The notes: a model not told the origin generated them from the letters alone. Counted from the first letter of the stretch, positions 34,082 to 43,670 are shown. The stretch is DNA of 46,779 nucleotides from CAYVHB01 sp964450865 (GCA_964450865.1 CAYVHB010000025.1:1-46779), one strand, 5' to 3'. A program made the numbers and translations.

Positions 34082-34873
34082 TCAAGTTGCCCGGTGGATC
34101 CGAACCAGGATCACAGTGATGTTGTCACGGCCGCCGTTTTCGAGCGCACGGTTGATCAGGTGCTCGACACATGTTTTGCTATTGGGGTATTGCTGCAAGA
34201 TCCGGCAGATCTCGGCATCAGACAACATATCAGTCAGACCGTCGCTGCAGAGCAGATACTGGTCCAGGTCACATAAATCGGTATCGCCCAGATGGGGCTC
34301 AATACGCAAATCGTCCGGACGGATCCCGAGGTGCTGGGTCAGGCGCGGCCGACGCCCGGTGATACCTTGCTGCTTGAGAAAGGCGTGGTCCGTGTGATCG
34401 ACAGTCAGCTGCTGCCATTCATTGGCCCGCAGCCGATAGGCCCGGCTATCACCGATGTTGCAGATCAGCCCCGCCTTGCCGGCCACATGGAACAGGACTG
34501 CCGTGGTACCCATATCCACTCCGCCATGCTGGTCAGATGCCGCACAGATTCTCTCGTTGGCAGTCTGACAGACTGCCGCCAGGAATTGCCCGGGTGTGAC
34601 TTGCGCTGAATCTCTGGCCAGCAGGGCAAACTGCTGTTGCAGTGTCTGCACAGCCAGGAAAGACGCCTCTTCCCCGTTTTCCTCGCCACCCATTCCGTCA
34701 AAAACAGCAAAGCAAGCCGAATGATTCAAGGTTTGTGCCGATACCAGGGTGGTCTTCAGGCCATGGTTTTCTTTGGCCAGACTCTGCCCTATGAAGTAAA
34801 ACTGATCCTCATTATTCGTCCGGACTTTCCCCAGGTTACAGCCGCAGGCAGCTTCCAGATATAAATGCGTCAT
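34082..34873 (-). CDS. PP2C-type Ser/Thr protein phosphatase
   Basis: A 263-residue metal-dependent phosphatase without membrane segments. The PP2C motifs occur in order: NEDQF (Glu22/Asp23), FAVFDGMGGEENGE (Asp59), GTTAVL, NIGDSRAYR, CSDGLTDML and GGRDNITVIL, the last contributing metal-binding Asp. It is likely to reverse the divergently encoded Ser/Thr kinase, as in other bacterial kinase/phosphatase pairs. It is the last gene of the minus-strand secretion locus. AGAGGATC precedes the ATG. Phosphatase, kinase and FHA-bearing EssC in one locus point to phosphorylation control of secretion (inference). Confidence 0.93.
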   Translation of the reverse strand: MTHLYLEAACGCNLGKVRTNNEDQFYFIGQSLAKENHGLKTTLVSAQTLNHSACFAVFDGMGGEENGEEASFLAVQTLQQQFALLARDSAQVTPGQFLAAVCQTANERICAASDQHGGVDMGTTAVLFHVAGKAGLICNIGDSRAYRLRANEWQQLTVDHTDHAFLKQQGITGRRPRLTQHLGIRPDDLRIEPHLGDTDLCDLDQYLLCSDGLTDMLSDAEICRILQQYPNSKTCVEHLINRALENGGRDNITVILVRIHRAT

Positions 34874-34954
34874 GGCCGATCCTCTTCCGTTTGTCCCGGA
34901 TCGGAGATTATGATCCGGTTTACTTGATCCTGTTTCAAAGTATTACAATCAAAC

Positions 34955-35203
34955 TCACTCGATCAGGATCAGGCTGCCATCCCAGATTCCGCACTCTTCC
35001 AGCGTGTCCTCCTCATCAAGGGCAAGCCCGTTACAGGTTAGGCTGATGCTGTCGCGGGCGAACCAATATTGCTGATATCGCTCGTGCAGGGCCTGCCTGA
35101 GCAGCTTTCGCAGCTTAATGACCGGCATATTAGCCGGCAACTCCATATCGACGTTGATTCTGCTGTCTCTGGTCCGGATCGTAACAATGACACTGTCAAT
35201 CAT
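34955..35203 (-). CDS. YukD/EsaB-like ubiquitin-fold protein of the type VII system
   Basis: An 82-residue beta-grasp protein (DSVIVTIRTRDSRINVDMELPANMPVIKL ... LEECGIWDGSLILIE). It matches YukD/EsaB in length, in the opening beta-hairpin and in the closing D-G-S-x-L pattern. The family is a conserved cytoplasmic component of type VIIb secretion, needed for secretion in Bacillus and Staphylococcus, and does not act as a ubiquitin tag. GGAGAC precedes the ATG. It lies between the lipase-like gene and the phosphatase gene. Confidence 0.88.
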   Translation of the reverse strand: MIDSVIVTIRTRDSRINVDMELPANMPVIKLRKLLRQALHERYQQYWFARDSISLTCNGLALDEEDTLEECGIWDGSLILIE

Positions 35204-35387
35204 GTTCAGTCTCCATCGATGCCATCTCTGGCATAAACGTCAGAAAAGTAGCAGTAACAGATATCCGTAATTTGCATGTTCAGTTGATAAAATTCATGGA
35301 CAGCCGTGATGCTTTCAGTTGGGAAGAATTGCCTCGCGGGCTCAAATGATAGCACGCTTTGAACCCGGCAAGGTCACAGGTAAACGA

Positions 35388-37154
35388 TCACCAGGCCTGG
35401 ACGGCCAAGCGTATCTGGCGGGCCTGCTCAAGATCTGTCTGCCGGAAAATATCGACAGCAGTCTGCAAGGTTTTGCTTTTACTTGAAAGTTCTCTTTCAA
35501 TAATGGTGAGCCGTCGCCCAGCTGCATCGATTTCGACAAGGACTGCACGGCACGCATTTTGCACATAAGATTCTCCATAAACTTTTCGTACATCATTGAC
35601 GAAAGTGGTTGCTGATTTCAGGATCCGGGTCTGGTCCTGATAAGTCTGCTTCAGGCGGCATATTTTTTGGGCCAGATTGTAAATATAATCTTGCATGACG
35701 ACGATATCCCGGGCATTCCGGATGGCGGTCCGGGCCGAACCCCAAAGACTCTGGATGGCATTGAAAATATTCCGGTATGCATTTTCAATTCTCTGCTTCA
35801 GGGTGGTGCAGAAAGCCAAGACAGCCCGAAGCAGGTCATTGATGATTTTCCTGGCCTCGTCAATCGCCATGATGCCCATTTCGACGGCAGCATTGATAAT
35901 TCCGGTAATGATTTCCGTCGTTGTCTGGGCCAGGTCATCCATGAAATTCATAATGGCGATTGGGGCAGCCTGCAGCGCATCCAGACCGCCCTGGATCAAT
36001 TTAGGCATCACATCAATCGCGATATAGATCAAGAGGCAAATAGCAATTGCAACTATAATAATATTGAAATTAATAATTACGAAGCGTATTATATTCCTTG
36101 CTAATATTCCCGTTCTGGTTGTGAACGCCAAAATCATGCCTGAAATAAGCAAAGCGATAACGGCGCCAATATCAGCAGCCTCAAAACGACCATTCATTAT
36201 ATGATCATAGGCAAATATCAAAAATTGCAGGGCAAAAGCAGGAGCGCCTTCCAGATCCTTCGTAATGAGTGCTATGGTTTGACAGATGCTATCTTTGCCT
36301 TGCGTTGATGGCCCGTTTAGGGCTGATTTGTCTTTACTCAGGATGGACCATAGCCCATGGTTTTCAAAATCAATAGGCTGTGATATCAGGTCCTTCTTTT
36401 GCAGCGAAGAACGAACGATGACAATATTGCCAATATTGGTTAATAATGACGATACAATATCATGCTCGTTTTGAATTTCAATTATTTTCTCTTTTTGCGT
36501 ATTGATTCTATCCTGATTTTTATTGATGAACTCGGTCCCGAATCCGGGGGCGTTAAATACCACACATCTGCCAATTTGAGCCGGATGCTCAGTCATTACG
36601 GCTGCATACAAGGCGTTGTTCCCACCTTTCGAATGACCCGTCATATCGACCTGAGCATACCCTTTTTCGTCGATCACCTGGTCAAGAAATGCTTTAGTCG
36701 CCATCTGCTGGTCAGTATCGGGATCATAGGACAGCTGTAAATTGTCGACCATATCTGTCTGGTCAGAACCCAATTTAAACATGTGTTCGGTTCCCCGGCT
36801 GACAACAATGGGTATATCCCCGGTGTCGATGGCATAGCCAACGAAACCGCTCCCCCCATTGTTTTCATTGCGAGCTTTTACAATATACCAGGTATCATAT
36901 CTTGGATTGTCAACGATCTGCTGCAGGATCCGGATTGTTTCCAGGTAGATATTGCGCTCTAGTTCACTGAGTACAGCACCGGAATTGTCTAGCCCCGCCT
37001 TTAATTCCTGATTATATTGATCAATGCCCCGTTGAGCCAATTCCTGGACAGAAAATGAAAGCCCTTGATAGTTGATTTTTTCAAGCTCATCATAAGACAA
37101 GTCGATATATGACAACTGGGCCATTAACGCCAGATCGTATTCAGTATTGCTCAT
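35388..37154 (-). CDS. lipase-like putative type VII effector, reverse domain order
   Basis: The N-terminal ~300 residues form an alpha/beta-hydrolase of the Mbeg1/DUF2974-like group. They begin YDLALMAQLSYIDLSYDEL and have nucleophile Ser175 in GHSKGGNN, probable Asp232 in NEHDIVS and His266 in DFENHGLWS. Two strongly hydrophobic segments follow (about 328-345 and 358-380). The last ~200 residues are helical and coiled-coil-like. Toxin-first and helical-domain-last order matches the staphylococcal secreted lipase TslA, the reverse of ordinary LXG toxins; TslA is not known to me to carry such central hydrophobic segments. It starts 12 bases after a lipoprotein gene. Secretion and lipase activity are inferred; a resident membrane lipase is the alternative. 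Confidence 0.75.
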   Translation of the reverse strand: MSNTEYDLALMAQLSYIDLSYDELEKINYQGLSFSVQELAQRGIDQYNQELKAGLDNSGAVLSELERNIYLETIRILQQIVDNPRYDTWYIVKARNENNGGSGFVGYAIDTGDIPIVVSRGTEHMFKLGSDQTDMVDNLQLSYDPDTDQQMATKAFLDQVIDEKGYAQVDMTGHSKGGNNALYAAVMTEHPAQIGRCVVFNAPGFGTEFINKNQDRINTQKEKIIEIQNEHDIVSSLLTNIGNIVIVRSSLQKKDLISQPIDFENHGLWSILSKDKSALNGPSTQGKDSICQTIALITKDLEGAPAFALQFLIFAYDHIMNGRFEAADIGAVIALLISGMILAFTTRTGILARNIIRFVIINFNIIIVAIAICLLIYIAIDVMPKLIQGGLDALQAAPIAIMNFMDDLAQTTTEIITGIINAAVEMGIMAIDEARKIINDLLRAVLAFCTTLKQRIENAYRNIFNAIQSLWGSARTAIRNARDIVVMQDYIYNLAQKICRLKQTYQDQTRILKSATTFVNDVRKVYGESYVQNACRAVLVEIDAAGRRLTIIERELSSKSKTLQTAVDIFRQTDLEQARQIRLAVQAW

Positions 37155-37166
37155 ATCGTCAGGCCC

Positions 37167-37895
37167 TCACTTGATTTCCTCTTTAATGCCGTAAAGCTCA
37201 CCAGCTACAAATGATATCAGCGAGATTTTCCGGACGTGACTATCTGCCAGAAGCGTCTGGATTTCTTTGTCAATCGATGATGAGGATTTTACCGTCTGGG
37301 CAAGCGTAGCATACTCTAAACCATTGGCATAGATTATTTTGATGCTGGCATCCTTGACTGATGCGGCCAGGCCATCTGCATAGGCCTTGAGGGAAGCGGT
37401 GGATATGCTTGAACTGTCGTTTTTGCCTTCATCAACTACAACAAACAGGCGGATGGATACATCCGGATTGAACTGCTCGTAATCTTGCAGTGACATATTA
37501 TAATGATCGGTATCCTTCGGATACCAGCCGGAATCGATTTCTACGTAGACAATGGGATCTGTAAAATAGTTCGCGGTCAGTTCGGTCAGCTGCTGTTCGG
37601 CATTTTGCGAGACGAGAATGTCGACGTAATTATCAACGGCATAGGTGAAGTTCTTGCCGACCTGGGCCTTGAAACGTTTGAGGGGAAAACGCTCTGAGGA
37701 ACAGAAAAACTTGATTGTATGGGTGGGATTGACGCCATATCTCCCGCCTATGGCCTCGATGGTAAATTTCTCATGATATTTCTCCTGCAAGTGATCCGTC
37801 AGCAGGTTAACTGCTTTGTCATTTGGATTTTGACAACCTGAAATAGCTGTAATAATACTCATGAGTATAAGCACCACCCTGATAATATATTTCAT
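37167..37895 (-). CDS. lipoprotein, probable immunity partner of the lipase
   Basis: A 242-residue lipoprotein: signal peptide MKYIIRVVLILMSIITAISG followed by lipidated Cys21. The mature region (KAVNLLTDHLQEKYHEKFTIEAIGG at its start) has no recognised enzyme motif. It is mixed alpha/beta and has a Ser-rich stretch. It lies directly before the lipase-like gene, 12 bases apart, so the two are co-translated. In staphylococci the type VII lipase TslA is neutralised by a surface lipoprotein, TilA, encoded beside it; the same arrangement suggests immunity here. I cannot show sequence homology to TilA. AGGTGG precedes the ATG. Confidence 0.7.
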   Translation of the reverse strand: MKYIIRVVLILMSIITAISGCQNPNDKAVNLLTDHLQEKYHEKFTIEAIGGRYGVNPTHTIKFFCSSERFPLKRFKAQVGKNFTYAVDNYVDILVSQNAEQQLTELTANYFTDPIVYVEIDSGWYPKDTDHYNMSLQDYEQFNPDVSIRLFVVVDEGKNDSSSISTASLKAYADGLAASVKDASIKIIYANGLEYATLAQTVKSSSSIDKEIQTLLADSHVRKISLISFVAGELYGIKEEIK

Positions 37896-38015
37896 CCAGA
37901 TCCACCTGCACGATTAACGGCCAGACGGGGTGTCTGCGGGCAATGGCATGATTACCCATAGACACCCTATCGACCGTGAACTGGTTTCAACAATGCTTGC
38001 AAGGTCACCCGGCAC

Positions 38016-38117
38016 TTTGACGGCAACGGCAACAACACCGGCTGCTCAGAAACCTTGCTGCGATCAGCAGAAATGATGTGACCAACCATTTGACGGCGAC
38101 AGCAACAACGCCGACTG
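38016..38117. repeat. pair of 29-bp direct repeats, 73-bp period
   Basis: TTTGACGGC plus 20 similar bases occurs at 38016-38044 and 38089-38117, with four or five differences. It lies in the 244-base gap between the second WXG100 gene and the lipoprotein gene. It could shape an mRNA structure between them. Confidence 0.65.
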
Positions 38118-38139
38118 TCAGGGCCGTTGTTCAGGGCTG

Positions 38140-38442
38140 CTACTGTGACTGGCGCATCTGCTGGGCAATTTTGGCGTCGGTCTCCTGCTGGATCTGAATG
38201 GCCTTGTTCAGCAATTCCGCGTACTTGTTGATACAATCAATCATTTTGTCGAACTCTTTCTTGGACTTGGTGAATTCATCCACGAAGGCCAGGGCGCTTT
38301 CGCCTTTCCACCAGTTGGCCACACCTTTCACATCCCGTTCCAGGGAGTTGACGGTATTCTGGGCTGAAGTTGCCTGCGTCTTGATTTTTCCGACAGCACC
38401 CTGGGCGTCTGTAGCGTTCAGTCTGATTTCGTTGGCAGCCAT
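38140..38442 (-). CDS. WXG100-family type VII substrate/chaperone
   Basis: A 100-residue helical-hairpin protein with the turn motif WKG in ANWWKGES and heptad-like helices on both sides (EIRLNATDAQGAVGKIKTQA; DKMIDCINKYAELLNKAI). This is the EsxA/WXG100 fold exported as dimers by type VII systems. The ATG at 38442 is chosen because AGGAGG is seven bases upstream; an ATG at 38448 is too close. It could pair with its neighbour at 38550 or cap the C-terminal domain of the lipase-like protein (inference). Confidence 0.92.
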   Translation of the reverse strand: MAANEIRLNATDAQGAVGKIKTQATSAQNTVNSLERDVKGVANWWKGESALAFVDEFTKSKKEFDKMIDCINKYAELLNKAIQIQQETDAKIAQQMRQSQ

Positions 38443-38549
38443 ATTCATTCCTCCTAAAAAATCTATATATCACAGCCGAGGCTGAAATATATCACAGGGC
38501 TGTGTCACTGCAGGTCGCCGGCGTGGCAAAGGTGTTATAACCATATGCC

Positions 38550-38849
38550 TCAAGTCTGTTTGGCAGCCGCATCGGCTGCTGCCTTTTGCTGGTGCTCTGT
38601 GTCTGCCCGCTTGATTTCATTGGCCAGCTTGCGCAGATTGATGTTCATCTGTTCCATATGGGCCAGCAGGCTGTTCACATTACTGTCAATCTCATTGTAT
38701 TCCCTGACAAAAGCCGTGCTGGCTTCGCCCGCCCAGCGGTTGCCCACGCCATTGATCTCGCCCGCCATCTGCCGTTGCGCACTTCTCACGTTTTCCCTGG
38801 CCATTGCTGTTTTCGCAGCCATGTAATTTGCGGTGTCGCTGATAGCCAT
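38550..38849 (-). CDS. WXG100-family type VII substrate/chaperone
   Basis: A 99-residue helical hairpin with the turn motif WAG in NRWAGEAS. The C-terminal helix is rich in Lys, Glu and Ala and ends AAADAAAKQT. GAGAGGG precedes the ATG. It lies 136 bases after essC and 107 bases before the second WXG100 gene. Two unlike WXG100 proteins side by side suggest a heterodimer or effector-specific partners, as for the small helical partners of LXG toxins and TslA. Confidence 0.92.
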   Translation of the reverse strand: MAISDTANYMAAKTAMARENVRSAQRQMAGEINGVGNRWAGEASTAFVREYNEIDSNVNSLLAHMEQMNINLRKLANEIKRADTEHQQKAAADAAAKQT

Positions 38850-38895
38850 GATATACGCCCTCTCAAATTGGTATTTGCCGGACTTTCGGCTGTCC

Positions 38896-39007
38896 GGGTT
38901 ATTTCCGTTTCAGTGACCAGGTTTCCTTCCGGGTTTTTCCGTTTCAGTAACCAGGTTCTCTTCCGGGTTGCGGGTTATTTCCGCTTCAGTGACCGGGTTC
39001 CTTTTGG
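38896..39007 (-). repeat. three ~35-bp repeats at the 3' end of essC
   Basis: Units at 38896-38930, 38931-38964 and 38972-39007 share TTTCCGTTTCAGTGACC and AGGTT in plus orientation. The third spans the essC stop codon, and the first two repeat its last codons and stop downstream. This is a tandem duplication of the gene end. Confidence 0.8.
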
Positions 39008-42000
39008 GGTTCATAAATGCTCTTGAATTTTGTCAGTCTGCCGCGGGTCAGCAGGTAGCCGCAGTGCGCGGGCAGCTCCGCGTCGCGGTCGGCATAGCCA
39101 ATGTTCGCGTTGAACACGTCGTGGTCGCTGAAACGGCCACCAAGCAGGATGCTGCAGCCGGCATTGACCAGCAGATAGACAATCGCATCGGTAGCGTTAT
39201 AGAGACTGATGACATCCGGGGCCTGGCCGGCAAAATACGCATAGATATTGAGATCCTTGTAGCCGCGAATGACCGCAGCCAGGTTGCTGCGGGTCTCCTC
39301 GGTAATCGTTGCACAAAAAGACGCGATATCATCCACCACCAGGATGACCGGTGACATCGGCCGGTTAGCTGATCGCTTACGTTGTTCGGCTTCTTTTAAA
39401 ACATCACTCACCACGGACGTAATTTTCTCCGCGTCGAAACTGCTGATCAAGTCAGCCGTCTGCCAAGGCGCGGCGCGCCAGGGCTCCAGATTGTTGCTGA
39501 CAATATACAGCTTGCGGTCCGCCTCATCTTCATGCAAGCGCGCAAACTGTCGCAGCAAATGACGCTTGCCGCTCTGGGCGACTCCAGAAATGATCGCGAA
39601 ATTGTAATTGCTATCAAAGTAGAGCGGCTCAATATTGGCCAAGGTCAAGCCAAGGGGGATGAATCCGGAAGGTTCGCGGCCAACATGGGTCCGGGTTACA
39701 ATCGTTGGCATGACCGGAATCGGCCGCGGCCGTTTACCCGTCCAGCTGGCCTGGTGGTCCAGGCAGAAGGCCTTCAAAGCTTCGACATATTGTTTATCGC
39801 CATCTGCAGGTACAGCCAGGGCGGTCTGGAACTCCAGCGGCGGTTTGCCGCGGACCAGCCCGCGCCCCGGGGTTTTGACCGGCTCCATGCCGCTGGTATT
39901 ACCGACGACATCGACATAGTCAATCTTGTCGTTCATCTGCAGGGCGATGGCCTGCTTGAAGTTCTGGCTGATCCGGAAACTCAGGGATAATGGGTTATTG
40001 ACAGTCAGGATGAAATAGATCCCATAGCTGCCGCCCTCCCGTGATGCCTGGATAAAGAAGACATCGAGATCCGGATAGATACTGAGTACAGGTGCAAAGT
40101 TGTCAAGCAGGATAACAATATATGGCATATTGTCCCTGGTCGCCTCGACGTAAGCTTGCAGGGTGCTGACACTGTGAATGGCGAATTTCTTCTTCCGCTC
40201 GTCGAGGATGGCCAGGATCATTTTGGCCAGGTTGGTGATTTTCTCCTCCTCGTTGTCATTGGCAATCCCGCCTACATGGGGCAGGTCGCGGAAGATGTCC
40301 ATGATCCGGCTGCCAAAGTCCATCAGGTACAGGTTCACCTGGTCCGGGGTGTACCGGGTGGCAATCGAACTGACAATCGTCTGCAGCAGGATCGTTTTCC
40401 CGGAGCCCGGCACACCGTAAATGACGGTATGACCATCGGCGGTCAAATTGATCAGCAAAGGGTCCTGCCGCTGCTTATAGGGATTATCCACCAGGCCAAC
40501 CGGGAACAGCAGGGACTGCGTCTGGTCCAGTGACACGGTAACCTCAAGATCCGCGAGGAATAACCGCTTCGGCAGCTCCGGTTCCCATAATCTGGCGGCC
40601 CGGGCCACCCCATTCATCTTGACCAGGTTGCCAATATGGCGCACCAGGAGCAGGATCTCCTCTTCCTTGTCCTTGTCGGCAATCTGCCCGGCCAGCATGT
40701 TGCTGATCCTTGACGTGGCTACAGCTTCCCGGCTGCCATCGAGGGCGACAAAGGCCAGCGGCACGGTTTTGACAGCGCAATTGCCGGCCTGTTGCGTTGA
40801 ACAGGGCGCCCCGCTCCAGAAAGTCTGGACCAGTTCAAATGATTCATCATATCCGATCAGGATATAGGCCCGGCCAGGGGTCGTGAGCGAAGCGGCGTCC
40901 GGCCGGCGGATCATCTCATTGCTGTCCCCGGCATCGGCAACTTTCAGACACCATTTGAATTTGGAATTGCTCCAGATCTGGTCATCGATGATCCCCGAAG
41001 GCTTCTGGGTTGCCAGCACGAGGTGAATACCCAGGGTGCGGCCAACGCGGGCCGCGCTGATCAGGGCCTGCATGAAATCCGGATACTGCTTTTTCAGTTC
41101 GGCAAACTCATCGACGACAATGATCAGGCTTGACAGCGGGACAGCCAGGCTGCCCTCTTTATAAGCTTTCTGATACTTATAAATATCCTGGATTTTTCGA
41201 CTGTCGCTGGAGACTGACTGGAAAAGCAGCTGACGGCGCTCAATCTCGCTCTCGAGTGAGATCAGGTTCCGCTGGATATTCTTGTCGATGTTCGAAATGA
41301 CACCGGCGATATGCGGCAGATTCATCAGGGTGCCAGCCAGGCCGGTGCCCTTGAAATCAATCAGGACGAATGACACATCCTGGGGCGAAAAATGCATGCA
41401 CATGGACAAGATCCAGGTCTGCAGCATTTCCGACTTGCCTGAACCGGTGGTACCGGCTACGAGCCCGTGCGGACCGTGGGCAGACTGGTGAATGTCAAAG
41501 TAATACTTTTCACCATTAGCCTTGACGCCGATCGGGACAGCCAGCGAACTGTAGGGGATTGCACTCTGCCATTTTTCCAGCACATTGAAATCTGAACCCG
41601 GATCGGCCGAATTTTTAATCTCGTAACCTTGTAAAAACGTCAAGCTCACTGGCAGACCTGTCTTGGCCAGCAGCGACTTTTCCCGGATCGGCGCCAGCTT
41701 GCGGGCAAAGGCCTCATAATCTGCGTCCCTGAAATCATCGGCGGTGAAGGTCTGTTTTTCGACACTGTTGTTTTTGGTGTATAGACTGCCGACGCCGCTG
41801 CGATATTCGATAAACCAGCGGCATTCCGGCGGCATCACCGGAATGCTGCGGAAAACGAACCAGACCCCGATACCCAGCTGGGGATTATTCCTGGCCAGGT
41901 ATTTCATGATGCCCTGATTTTCAATCAGGCTGCGGTCGGTGATGACAAACAGATAATAGGGCAGCAGCATTTTTTCATTCGGATCGTGATTGCCGGAAAG

Positions 42001-43539
42001 CCGGTTCTCCCGATCCTTCAGTTCCGCTTCGAAAACCCTGAGACCATTGACGCAGGCTTCCTTGTCAATATAGATATATCGCTGCTTCTGTCCGTCATCC
42101 CAGACATGCGGCAGCCAGCGCAGCCACTGCCAGTCGTATTGATCGCGTTCCCGGGCCAGGATGACGATTTTCACGTCCTCATAGCTGTGATGGGTTGCGA
42201 TCTGGACCAGCATGTTGGAAGCCAGCCTGACGATCGCGTTATTCTCGCCAATAAAACCCACTGTGCAAGCTTGAAAAAGGGGCAAGACAGCCACAGAATC
42301 CCTGATGATCCGATATTGCTCCTTGATCCGGGACGCTTCCTTGATCAACGGATCCTCTTCAATTTCGATGCCGGTGAACGGGGTCTTGATGGAGGCATGA
42401 AACAGCACGTCGCCGGTGCCCAGCCGCGTATCCAGGAAGTCGTTCTCCTGGGGTGTCCGCTCCCACAAGCGCCGTTCCATGCTGCCGACTATGTCCAGGC
42501 AGTTGCGTGTTTGCGGATGGGTTTCCAGGGCCAGTTCGTACTGGCGCTGGTAATCAAGCCTGATTCTATCCAGTTCAGTTTGCAGGTACTGATGATATGT
42601 TTCAACCCGCGCCTTGTGGTTGTGCCTGAATTGACGAACCTGGCTCCAATAAGTCGCAATGGAGGTGACGATGGTGACCAGGCTCATCGGCAGGATAAAA
42701 ATCAGGGATGTGATGCTGCCGTCGGTGAGCACCAGGGCGGCAATGGAGACGAATATCATGATGATTGGTGACAGCAGGATCGAAAGCCAGTTCACCTTCG
42801 GTTTCTCATTCTTGTATGGCGGGGGTATTATTTCAAATTCTTTTGGCGCCGGAAGCTGCGTGAAGCGCGGTGAGCGCTGGAAATAAGGATATTTGCTCAG
42901 GATCTTTTTAATTTTGCCGACAGCACTGTCAAGATTCACCGTCAAGTCCGGGCCGGTATTCTTGACGATCAGGGCCCGGCCGTCCAGGATGAACGAATAG
43001 TTGACGATATAAATGGCATCGCCATTGTTGATGACGCTGTCCGAAATCAGGACCCCGTTGACATAGGTGCCATTTTTGCTGTTCAGATCCTGGACTTTGA
43101 GGACATTGCCGACCCGATAGATTTTTGCGTGATATCCCGAGACCTTTTTATTGGCGAGCGTCAGGTGATTGCATTTGTCACGGCCGATATAGACTTCATC
43201 CATCTTATCAATAAAGATCTTGTGCGGCAGGTCTGACTGCCGGGGATAGATGAAAACAGGGATATCAACATCAGCTTTGATCGTGTAAATTTCACCGGCC
43301 ATGACCGGACGATCTGACACGGGCATCCTGTCAAAGATCACCCGCTCTTTGGCCTGGATATACCAGGTGTCCAGATTGAAGTAAAACCGGACATGCGCCG
43401 GAAAGACGCCGGACTTGGCGATCCGGATCGTATCGGCCGGGTCATTCCCGATCGTAACTTGACTGGCCCCCGGGGCCAGTTCCGCTTCATATGCACAGTT
43501 GTCGACGTTGACGCGCACGATATAGGACAACTTGACCAC
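38986..43539 (-). CDS. essC: type VIIb secretion ATPase EssC (FtsK/SpoIIIE)
   Basis: The 1517-residue motor has, in order, two FHA domains (about 1-100, degenerate, and 108-190, canonical with GRDK, SGYH and NGTYVNG), two membrane helices (251-296) and three FtsK/SpoIIIE ATPase domains. ATPase 1 has Walker A GTTGSGKS (Lys702) and Walker B VVDE (810-811). ATPase 2 has GVPGSGKT (Lys1048) but its Walker B ends LLDN. ATPase 3 has GVAQSGKR, lacking the Thr/Ser after Lys1325. A strong first and weaker later sites fit known EssC. It drives export of WXG100 proteins and effectors. A GTG at 43539 is the likely start, close behind AAAGGA. Confidence 0.96.
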   Translation of the reverse strand: MVKLSYIVRVNVDNCAYEAELAPGASQVTIGNDPADTIRIAKSGVFPAHVRFYFNLDTWYIQAKERVIFDRMPVSDRPVMAGEIYTIKADVDIPVFIYPRQSDLPHKIFIDKMDEVYIGRDKCNHLTLANKKVSGYHAKIYRVGNVLKVQDLNSKNGTYVNGVLISDSVINNGDAIYIVNYSFILDGRALIVKNTGPDLTVNLDSAVGKIKKILSKYPYFQRSPRFTQLPAPKEFEIIPPPYKNEKPKVNWLSILLSPIIMIFVSIAALVLTDGSITSLIFILPMSLVTIVTSIATYWSQVRQFRHNHKARVETYHQYLQTELDRIRLDYQRQYELALETHPQTRNCLDIVGSMERRLWERTPQENDFLDTRLGTGDVLFHASIKTPFTGIEIEEDPLIKEASRIKEQYRIIRDSVAVLPLFQACTVGFIGENNAIVRLASNMLVQIATHHSYEDVKIVILARERDQYDWQWLRWLPHVWDDGQKQRYIYIDKEACVNGLRVFEAELKDRENRLSGNHDPNEKMLLPYYLFVITDRSLIENQGIMKYLARNNPQLGIGVWFVFRSIPVMPPECRWFIEYRSGVGSLYTKNNSVEKQTFTADDFRDADYEAFARKLAPIREKSLLAKTGLPVSLTFLQGYEIKNSADPGSDFNVLEKWQSAIPYSSLAVPIGVKANGEKYYFDIHQSAHGPHGLVAGTTGSGKSEMLQTWILSMCMHFSPQDVSFVLIDFKGTGLAGTLMNLPHIAGVISNIDKNIQRNLISLESEIERRQLLFQSVSSDSRKIQDIYKYQKAYKEGSLAVPLSSLIIVVDEFAELKKQYPDFMQALISAARVGRTLGIHLVLATQKPSGIIDDQIWSNSKFKWCLKVADAGDSNEMIRRPDAASLTTPGRAYILIGYDESFELVQTFWSGAPCSTQQAGNCAVKTVPLAFVALDGSREAVATSRISNMLAGQIADKDKEEEILLLVRHIGNLVKMNGVARAARLWEPELPKRLFLADLEVTVSLDQTQSLLFPVGLVDNPYKQRQDPLLINLTADGHTVIYGVPGSGKTILLQTIVSSIATRYTPDQVNLYLMDFGSRIMDIFRDLPHVGGIANDNEEEKITNLAKMILAILDERKKKFAIHSVSTLQAYVEATRDNMPYIVILLDNFAPVLSIYPDLDVFFIQASREGGSYGIYFILTVNNPLSLSFRISQNFKQAIALQMNDKIDYVDVVGNTSGMEPVKTPGRGLVRGKPPLEFQTALAVPADGDKQYVEALKAFCLDHQASWTGKRPRPIPVMPTIVTRTHVGREPSGFIPLGLTLANIEPLYFDSNYNFAIISGVAQSGKRHLLRQFARLHEDEADRKLYIVSNNLEPWRAAPWQTADLISSFDAEKITSVVSDVLKEAEQRKRSANRPMSPVILVVDDIASFCATITEETRSNLAAVIRGYKDLNIYAYFAGQAPDVISLYNATDAIVYLLVNAGCSILLGGRFSDHDVFNANIGYADRDAELPAHCGYLLTRGRLTKFKSIYEPQKEPGH

Positions 43540-43670
43540 GTTCCTTTGCAGATGATGACAGTCAGGCCGATAGATGACAGAGCAGTTCGATCCATCAACA
43601 GGTTTTCCAGCGGCCCAATCGACTGAAGAATGTCTGTGGATACAAAATTTATTATCAGGATATATTAATT

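Noticed and set aside
35388..37154. Classical LXG toxin
   Set aside because: The helical domain is C-terminal and the hydrolase N-terminal, so the usual LXG order does not apply.
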